From: Gammaproteobacteria bacterium
GTDB lineage: Bacteria > Pseudomonadota > Gammaproteobacteria > Steroidobacterales > Woeseiaceae
Reading direction: 5' to 3'
DNA length: 32,817 bases
Assembly: GCA_029884455.1 (NCBI GenBank)
Contig: JAOUHU010000033.1
Coordinates: 1-32,817, forward strand
How positions within the stretch are numbered: position 1 is the first letter of the stretch; each line of letters starts with the position of its first letter. Positions 24,772 through 32,817 of this stretch are shown here, in pieces. Under the pieces are notes generated by a model, which was not told where the DNA came from, made no database searches, and worked only from the letters and a program-made list of their open reading frames with translations. The translations under genes and the position numbers were made by a program.

Positions 24772-25239
24772 ATGCAAACTACTACCGGAAAACTACCGCA
24801 GCTGTTGATGATTGCGCTTGCCGCCGGGTGCCTGTTGGCCTGTGGCGATCCGCCGGCGCCGCCCGAGCAGGCGCTACGCGCCTGGGTGGCTGAAGGGCAA
24901 CAACGAGTGGAAGCAAAAGACCGCAGCGGCCTGATGGAGATGATAGCGGATGAGTATGCAGATGCGCGCGGCAACGATCGTGATGCCATCGAGCAGATGT
25001 TTCGTCTCTATTTCCTGCGCGCCAATGACATCGAGTTGCTGACCAGCATCGAGGATGTGCGGGTGTTTGGGGACTCTGCGGGTGAGATCGACCTGAAAGT
25101 GGGCATGGCGGTGACGCATGACGGTGTGCTCGGATTCAGCGCCGACGCCTACAACTTCGAATTGGAACTGGTACGCGACGGCGACCACTGGCTGCTAATC
25201 GCGGGCCGCTGGGGCGAGACTGGCGAGGAAATCCGCTGA
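24772..25239 (+). CDS. Small lipoprotein, possibly NTF2/SnoaL-like fold
   Basis: 155 residues. Signal peptide with lipobox LLAC gives acylated Cys24, followed by GDPPAPPEQ. The mature part ([42 protein letters not shown], then beta strands ending [11 protein letters not shown]) has the helix-then-sheet order of NTF2-like proteins, in which a small cone-shaped pocket is common. I cannot name the family with certainty. A possible -10 TAGACT (24756-24761) lies only about ten bases before the ATG, so transcripts from it would have almost no leader. Confidence 0.75.
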   Translation: MQTTTGKLPQLLMIALAAGCLLACGDPPAPPEQALRAWVAEGQQRVEAKDRSGLMEMIADEYADARGNDRDAIEQMFRLYFLRANDIELLTSIEDVRVFGDSAGEIDLKVGMAVTHDGVLGFSADAYNFELELVRDGDHWLLIAGRWGETGEEIR

Positions 25240-25242
25240 AAC

Positions 25243-25262
25243 TTGGTTACGCGCGCAACCAA
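25243..25262. repeat. Short inverted repeat after the lipoprotein gene
   Basis: TTGGTT (25243-25248) and AACCAA (25257-25262) flank a GC-rich 8-base loop, three bases after the lipoprotein stop. There is no T run, so it is at best a weak transcript-end hairpin. Confidence 0.3.
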
Positions 25263-25346
25263 ACGGGCTCGCCGCCCGAATTGCTCGCAACTCGTCGGAA
25301 AACAAAGCATTTTCGCGCCATGCCGGGACAGATCTCGGTCGCCTGT

Positions 25347-25373
25347 TTGCAGTTCCTCGCTGCATGGCATACT
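25347..25373 (+). promoter_or_regulatory. Candidate gltB promoter
   Basis: TTGCAG (25347-25352) and, 15 bases later, CATACT (25368-25373) preceded by TGG, which makes an extended -10. Spacing is short and the hexamers match only partly. It lies about 60 bases before the gltB start in a 196-bp gap that otherwise holds only the small inverted repeat at 25243-25262. No binding site for NtrC or sigma-54 (GG-N10-GC type) was recognised there. Confidence 0.3.
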
Positions 25374-25435
25374 GGCAGCCTTCCGGACCACTATCGGTTA
25401 TGGGGCGCGAACCGCGCGCATTCCCTAGGGCGTTT

Positions 25436-28400
25436 ATGACGGAGCGAATTGCACAAGGTCTGTATGACCCGGCGTTCGAGCGCGACAGTTGCGGTTTTGG
25501 GCTGATCGCGAATCTCGACGACATACCGAGTCACTGGGTCGTCAGCACGGCGATCTCCGCGCTCGCCCGTCTGACGCATCGTGGCGCGGTTGCGGCCGAC
25601 GGCAAGACCGGTGACGGCTGTGGCTTGCTACTGAAGTTTCCGTTTGCGTTCCTGAGAGCAGTCGGAGAAGACCTTGGTTTTTCTCTCGGTGAGCGGTTCG
25701 CGGTTGGCATGGTGTTCCTGCACCAGGACAAAGAGCGTGCGGCAGCAGCGCGTGTGTTAATCGATGCAGCGCTGCGAGAGATTGGCCTCGACGTTGCAGG
25801 CTGGCGAGAAGTGCCGACCGATCCGTCGGTTTGCGGCGAACAGGCATTGCAGACATTGCCTCGCATCGAACAGGTTTTTGTGAATGCACCTGCCGGCATG
25901 CAACGCGGCCGCTTCAATCGGCGCCTGTTCCTGGCCAGGCGCCGCGCCGAAAAACGGCTCGGTGATGGCGATGCCTACATCGCGAGCCTGTCGTCGGTGA
26001 CCTTGAGTTACAAGGGCATGATCATGCCCGGCGTGTTGACCGACTTCTATCCGGATTTGCTGGATGAGCGGCTCGAATCCTCGGTGTGCCTGTTTCACCA
26101 GCGCTTCTCGACCAACACGATGCCGCAATGGCGGCTGGCGCAGCCGTTTCGTTTTCTCGCGCACAACGGCGAGATCAATACGATTCAGGGAAATCGCAAC
26201 TGGGCCGTTGCGCGCACCAAGAATTTCGTCTCCGACAAGCTCGATGACATTTCCGACCTGGACCCCATCGTCTCGCTGGTCGGTTCCGATTCATCGAGTC
26301 TCGACAACATGCTCGAAGTACTGCGCGCAGGCGGCATGGACGTGCTGCAGGGCATGCGCATCCTGATGCCGCCGGCCTGGCAGGCGATAGATGATCTTGA
26401 TCCCGATGTACGCGCTTTTTATGAGTTCTTCGACTATCAGCTGGAACCCTGGGATGGTCCCGCCGGTATTGTGCTGACCGACGGCCGCTACGCAGCCTGT
26501 TGCCTGGATCGCAACGGCCTGCGGCCGGCGCGCTATGTCATTACCGAGGACCGGCACATCACGATAGCTTCGGAAATCGGCGTGTATGACTACGACGAGA
26601 AGGATGTCGTGAGCAAAGGGCGCCTGGGCCCGGGCGAGATGATTGCGGTCGATCTGGTCAATGGCACCTTGCTTGAGAACGACGATATTCACGAAATTCT
26701 GAAGATGCGCGCGCCGTACAAGAAGTGGCTGAAGCAGGGCGTTCGCTATCTCGAATCCGAGCTGGTCGATACACATACCGCCGCTGAGCCAATGGACGCG
26801 GAAACTCTCGCCTGCTATCAGAAAATGTTCAACCTGTCGCGCGAGGAACTACACGACGTCGTTGCGGTACTGGCGCAGGCGGAGCAGGAAGCGGTCGGCT
26901 CGATGGGCGATGACACGCCCATGGCGGTGCTGTCCAGCCAGGTACGCTCGCCGTTTGATTATTTCCGGCAGCAGTTCGCGCAAGTAACCAACCCGCCAAT
27001 CGACTCGTTGCGTGAGCGCATCGTAATGTCGCTGCAGACCAACATCGGCCGCGAATCGAGCCTGTTTGACGTCGGTCCGGAGCACGCGCAGCAGGTCGTG
27101 ATGAACTCGCCGGTATTGTCACAGAAAAAGCTCAGGCAGCTGCTCAGCAATGAAATGTTTGGCGACAGCAACGCGTTTATCGATCTCAATGTGGATACGG
27201 GCCTGTCACTCGGGGAGGCGCTGGACCAGATTTGCGCCCAGGCGGAAGCAGCTGTGCGTGATGGCAAGTTGATCCTGATGCTGAGCGACCGTTACCTGAA
27301 GCGCGACAAGCTGCCGGTGCATGCATTGCTGGCAACAGGCGCCGTGCATCACCACCTGGTAAGCATTGGTTTGCGTTGCGATGCCAACATCCTCGTGGAA
27401 ACCGGAGTCGCGCGTGATCCGCACCACTTCGCCTGCCTGATTGGCTACGGCGCAACCGCCGTTTATCCATACCTCGTCTACCAGTCGTTGCACAGCATTG
27501 CGCAGCGCGGCAATCTCGACAAGCAGCAGCAACTCGGACGTGGCTACCGGCGCGGTATCCGCAAGGGCCTGTTCAAGATCATGTCGAAGATGGGTATTTC
27601 GTCGATCTCCAGTTATCGCGGTGCGCAGTTGTTTGAGATCGTCGGCCTGCACAGTGAAGTCGTCGAGCGCTGCTTTCGCGGAACGGTATCGCGCATCCAG
27701 GGCGCCAACCTTGCCGACCTGCTGGCCGACCAGAAGGCGCTCGCCGTGTCGGCCTGGGAGCCGCGTGAGCCGATCAAGCAGGGCGGCTTGCTGAAATATG
27801 TGCACGGCGGCGAGTATCACTGCTTCAATCCCGACGTGGTCACGACATTGCAGGCCGCGGTCCGCAGTGGCGACTACGATCGCTACAAGGAGTATGCGCG
27901 ACTGGTGAACGATCGGCCGATTGCAACGCTGCGCGATTTGATGCGGCTTCGCGCGGCCGGGCCGGCCGTGCCGCTGACTGAGGTCGAGTCAGTGGAGGCG
28001 ATCATGCCGCGTTTCGACAGCGCCGGCATGTCGCTTGGTGCGCTTTCCCCGGAAGCACATGAAGCGCTGGCCATCGCCATGAACCGCATCGGTGCGCGCT
28101 CCAATTCCGGCGAGGGCGGCGAAGATCCGGCGCGCTATCGCACTGAACGTGTTTCGAAGATCAAGCAGGTGGCGTCCGGCCGCTTTGGTGTTACAGCCGA
28201 GTACCTGGTGAATGCCGAAGTCATCCAGATAAAAATGGCGCAGGGTGCGAAGCCCGGCGAGGGTGGCCAGTTACCGGGCCACAAGGTCAACGAGATGATT
28301 GCGAGGCTGCGTTTCGCAAAACCCGGTGTTGGCCTGATTTCACCGCCGCCGCATCACGACATTTATTCCATCGAGGACTTGGCGCAACTGATTTTCGACC

Positions 28401-29887
28401 TCAAGCAGGTGAATCCGCAGGCACTCGTGTCGGTCAAGCTGGTCGCTGAACCCGGAGTCGGTACGATCGCAGCGGGTGTGGTCAAGGCTTATGCCGACCT
28501 GATCACGATATCGGGTTATGACGGCGGCACTGGAGCGAGTCCGCTGACCTCGGTCAAATACGCCGGCAGCCCATGGGAACTGGGACTTTCGGAAACGCAC
28601 CAGGTGCTCCGCGGCAACGGCCTGCGTCACAAGGTCCGGTTACAAACTGACGGCGGCCTCAAGACCGGTGTCGATGTGATCAAGGCCGCGATGCTCGGGG
28701 CGGAAAGTTTCGGTTTTGGCACGGCACCACTGATCGCACTCGGCTGCAAGTACCTGCGCATCTGTCATCTGAACAATTGCGCAACGGGTGTTGCGACGCA
28801 GAACAAGGTCTTGCGCAGCGAATATTTCATCGGGCTGCCGGAAATGGCGATTAACTTCTTTCGTTTTGTCGCGGAGGAAGCGCGGCAGATCATGGCCGAA
28901 CTTGGCGTGCGCACGCTCGAAGAACTGATTGGCCGGGTCGATCTGCTGGATTTGCAGCCTGGCGTAACCGATCGTCAGGCGCGCCTCGATTTGTCACCAA
29001 TCGTGTCGGCCGACGGCCTGGCGAAGACCGCGCCGCAGTTCTGTACGGAGTCGCGCAACAATCCGTTCGACAAGGGTGAGCTGGCAGAGGAAATGCTGCG
29101 CGCGGTACTGCCAGCGATTGAATCGAAGGCGGGCGGCAAGTTCGGCTTCGAGGTACGCAATTTCAATCGCTCCATTGGCGCGCGACTTTCCGGCGAGATT
29201 GCGCGCCGCTACGGCAACCATGGCATGAAAGATGCGCCCCTTGAAATTTCGTTGCGCGGCACCGCAGGCCAGAGCTTTGGCGCCTGGAACGTGTCGGGGC
29301 TCAACATGACGCTGGTGGGGGATGCGAACGATTACGTCGGCAAGGGCATGGCTGGCGGCCGGATTGTAATCCGGCCGCCCGACGGAGCGTGCTACGAGGC
29401 ACGTGAGACGGCGATCGTCGGCAACACCTGCCTTTACGGCGCGACCGGCGGCACGCTGTTTGCCGCGGGCACGGCTGGCGAGCGTTTCGCGGTGCGCAAC
29501 TCCGGAGCATCCGTGGTGATCGAAGGCACCGGTGATCATTGCTGCGAGTACATGACCGATGGCGTGGTCGTGGTACTGGGTCGTACCGGTGTCAATTTTG
29601 GCGCTGGTATGACAGGCGGTTTCGCCTACGTGCTTGATCTCGAGCGGGACTTCGTGGATCGCTATAACCATGAACTGATCGACATTCACCGTATTTCGCC
29701 AGAGAGCATGGAGGCGCACGCGCATCATTTGCGTGCGCTGCTTACGCAACATGTAGCGCTGACGGGCAGCGAGTGGGGCGAGAATATTCTCGAGGAATAC
29801 CGGACTTTCCTGCCGAAGTTCTGGCTGGTCAAACCGAAGGCGGCCGAACTCGGTACATTGATCGAAACCTTGCGGCGGGCGGCCTGA
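25436..29887 (+). CDS. gltB: Glutamate synthase (NADPH), large subunit
   Basis: 1483 residues from the ATG at 25436, preceded by AGGG; the frame is open upstream to 25364, but this start gives the usual short propeptide before catalytic Cys19 ([12 protein letters not shown]). Domain order: class II glutamine amidotransferase (about 19-420, with [13 protein letters not shown] and [14 protein letters not shown]), central domain, FMN-binding synthase domain (about 830-1190, with [16 protein letters not shown] and [14 protein letters not shown]), and the C-terminal gxGxG beta-helix domain. The 3Fe-4S cysteines are C1104, C1110 and C1115 in [15 protein letters not shown]. It makes two glutamates from glutamine and 2-oxoglutarate with electrons from GltD. 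gltD starts three bases after its stop. Confidence 0.97.
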   Translation: MTERIAQGLYDPAFERDSCGFGLIANLDDIPSHWVVSTAISALARLTHRGAVAADGKTGDGCGLLLKFPFAFLRAVGEDLGFSLGERFAVGMVFLHQDKERAAAARVLIDAALREIGLDVAGWREVPTDPSVCGEQALQTLPRIEQVFVNAPAGMQRGRFNRRLFLARRRAEKRLGDGDAYIASLSSVTLSYKGMIMPGVLTDFYPDLLDERLESSVCLFHQRFSTNTMPQWRLAQPFRFLAHNGEINTIQGNRNWAVARTKNFVSDKLDDISDLDPIVSLVGSDSSSLDNMLEVLRAGGMDVLQGMRILMPPAWQAIDDLDPDVRAFYEFFDYQLEPWDGPAGIVLTDGRYAACCLDRNGLRPARYVITEDRHITIASEIGVYDYDEKDVVSKGRLGPGEMIAVDLVNGTLLENDDIHEILKMRAPYKKWLKQGVRYLESELVDTHTAAEPMDAETLACYQKMFNLSREELHDVVAVLAQAEQEAVGSMGDDTPMAVLSSQVRSPFDYFRQQFAQVTNPPIDSLRERIVMSLQTNIGRESSLFDVGPEHAQQVVMNSPVLSQKKLRQLLSNEMFGDSNAFIDLNVDTGLSLGEALDQICAQAEAAVRDGKLILMLSDRYLKRDKLPVHALLATGAVHHHLVSIGLRCDANILVETGVARDPHHFACLIGYGATAVYPYLVYQSLHSIAQRGNLDKQQQLGRGYRRGIRKGLFKIMSKMGISSISSYRGAQLFEIVGLHSEVVERCFRGTVSRIQGANLADLLADQKALAVSAWEPREPIKQGGLLKYVHGGEYHCFNPDVVTTLQAAVRSGDYDRYKEYARLVNDRPIATLRDLMRLRAAGPAVPLTEVESVEAIMPRFDSAGMSLGALSPEAHEALAIAMNRIGARSNSGEGGEDPARYRTERVSKIKQVASGRFGVTAEYLVNAEVIQIKMAQGAKPGEGGQLPGHKVNEMIARLRFAKPGVGLISPPPHHDIYSIEDLAQLIFDLKQVNPQALVSVKLVAEPGVGTIAAGVVKAYADLITISGYDGGTGASPLTSVKYAGSPWELGLSETHQVLRGNGLRHKVRLQTDGGLKTGVDVIKAAMLGAESFGFGTAPLIALGCKYLRICHLNNCATGVATQNKVLRSEYFIGLPEMAINFFRFVAEEARQIMAELGVRTLEELIGRVDLLDLQPGVTDRQARLDLSPIVSADGLAKTAPQFCTESRNNPFDKGELAEEMLRAVLPAIESKAGGKFGFEVRNFNRSIGARLSGEIARRYGNHGMKDAPLEISLRGTAGQSFGAWNVSGLNMTLVGDANDYVGKGMAGGRIVIRPPDGACYEARETAIVGNTCLYGATGGTLFAAGTAGERFAVRNSGASVVIEGTGDHCCEYMTDGVVVVLGRTGVNFGAGMTGGFAYVLDLERDFVDRYNHELIDIHRISPESMEAHAHHLRALLTQHVALTGSEWGENILEEYRTFLPKFWLVKPKAAELGTLIETLRRAA

Positions 29888-32214
<2,327 letters not shown>

Positions 32215-32215
32215 A

Positions 32216-32620
32216 TCACTCACGTTGAAATTCTTTTTGCATCTCGGCGGACAGGTCGGAGATTGCATCAAACAAATCGGCGAATGATGCTTCGTCGCCG
32301 GCGAAGTAACCAATCTGCTCCACCGCTATCTCTCCGTCCTGTTCGATGACCCTGCGCGTGACCCAGGCCGGGTGTGCGGGATTCGCGGTGGTTGTAAAGG
32401 CAAAGTAGGTGGAGGTGGATTCGTCGTGGAACAGCACCAGGTTGACATCGGCTTCTTCCTGCATTGTGTCCGCAAATTCCAGCAGCACGGTATCGAAGTA
32501 AGCCTGCCACTGCTCGACAGTGATTCTTGCATCTTCGTACGGTTGGTAGTCCGCGGCGAGCAGCGCGCCGGACAGCAGCGCTGCAAGAACAGAAAGTTTG
32601 CGTGCAGCGATAGTCGTCAT
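32216..32620 (-). CDS. Small exported protein of unknown function
   Basis: 134 residues from the ATG at 32620, which overlaps the stop of the upstream 40-codon ORF (ATGA). The N-terminus is a signal peptide (MTTIAARKLSVLAALLSGALLA, cleavage near LLA-ADY). The mature part is acidic, with ARITVEQWQAYFDTVLLEF, DVNLVLFHDESTSTYFAFT and AWVTRRVIEQDGEIAVEQIG, and a C-terminal helix FADLFDAISDLSAEMQKEF. I do not recognise the family. A longer in-frame start (up to 32716) exists, but it would place the signal peptide 32 residues inside the protein and ignores the overlapping ORF. Confidence 0.7.
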   Translation of the reverse strand: MTTIAARKLSVLAALLSGALLAADYQPYEDARITVEQWQAYFDTVLLEFADTMQEEADVNLVLFHDESTSTYFAFTTTANPAHPAWVTRRVIEQDGEIAVEQIGYFAGDEASFADLFDAISDLSAEMQKEFQRE

Positions 32621-32739
32621 ACTGCGGGCGTTGTATGAAACCAGAACTCGATCTCGGAGGTTGCCACGTCGAAGCGTGCGGAGTGCCTTGCCTTGTCGAA
32701 CTTTGGTAACCGGCAAATCTGTTTCGGAAAGTGCTTCAT
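32617..32739 (-). CDS. Short ORF, 40 codons, coupled to the exported protein
   Basis: An ATG at 32739-32737 follows AGGAG with a five-base spacer, a better ribosome site than most genes here have. The 40-residue product starts MKHFPKQICRLPKFDKARHS and ends EIEFWFHTTPAV; it is basic at the start with no membrane segment. The stop overlaps the ATG of the exported protein gene as ATGA. Downstream of the candidate promoter at 32760-32787 it would be the first ORF of the transcript. It may be a real small protein or a leader peptide that sets translation of the next gene. The family is unknown. Confidence 0.45.
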   Translation of the reverse strand: MKHFPKQICRLPKFDKARHSARFDVATSEIEFWFHTTPAV

Positions 32740-32759
32740 AGGAGCTCCTGGGTGAGCAC

Positions 32760-32787
32760 AGTCTACCGCCAAACAGACGCCGTTCAA
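32760..32787 (-). promoter_or_regulatory. Candidate sigma-70 promoter of the small-ORF operon
   Basis: On the minus strand: TTGAAC (32787-32782), 16 bases, TAGACT (32765-32760). Each hexamer matches four of six consensus positions or better, at near-ideal spacing. A start about seven bases on would leave a leader of about 12-15 bases with the AGGAG site. Confidence 0.45.
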
Positions 32788-32817
32788 TTATTCCTCAAGG
32801 TCGTTGCTGCGCCGCTG

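Noticed and set aside
25240..25435. gltB leader examined for a riboswitch or sigma-54 site
   Set aside because: Only a small inverted repeat and a weak promoter are visible; no conserved RNA core or GG-N10-GC element was found.
32788..32817. Possible C-terminal end of another minus-strand gene (nine codons before a TAA)
   Set aside because: Too short to support; any open frame gives this at a window edge.

Overview
The window is a GC-rich chromosomal stretch, almost certainly from a gammaproteobacterium. The gene families and their order (def-fmt-rsmB-DUF4390-ntrY-ntrX; priA-argS-SPOR; ECF sigma-DUF3619-like-DUF3106) match what I know of Pseudomonas, Xanthomonadales/Chromatiales and Woeseia-like lineages. 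I cannot fix the genus from sequence alone. Genes are packed tightly, with many ATGA or TAATG junctions and no gap above 300 bp. I see no tRNA, rRNA, CRISPR array, phage or insertion sequence.

Layout. (1) 1-6594, plus: the tail of def, then fmt, rsmB, a DUF4390 secreted protein and an NtrY/NtrX-type two-component pair, all overlapping or nearly so. (2) 6669-12388, minus: priA, argS, a SPOR-domain FtsN-like protein and a CapA-type lipoprotein. (3) 12542-14243, plus: an ECF sigma factor, a membrane protein in the anti-sigma position, a small acidic exported protein and a DUF3106 protein, closed by a clear terminator. (4) 14331-18936, plus: pntA and pntB (proton-translocating transhydrogenase), an HNH endonuclease-like protein and a stand-alone 5'-3' exonuclease. 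(5) 18953-24727, mixed strands: hemH coupled to a VOC-domain protein, an unknown 145-residue protein, a FadI-type thiolase, a MATE exporter and a DUF924 protein. (6) 24772-31303, plus: a small lipoprotein, then gltB and gltD (NADPH glutamate synthase). (7) 31288-32787, minus: a promoter, a 40-codon ORF, a small exported protein and a DMT transporter.

Most of this is housekeeping: translation initiation, rRNA methylation, replication restart, redox balance, haem synthesis and nitrogen assimilation. The items most worth a second look are an NtrX whose AAA+ domain appears broken at several catalytic positions, a dispersed ~70-bp palindromic repeat present twice in opposite orientation, and the four-gene ECF sigma cassette. 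Lesser ones are a short translationally coupled ORF at the right edge and lineage-specific content where trkAH and hslVU are often found. I did not find a convincing new defence or mobile system.
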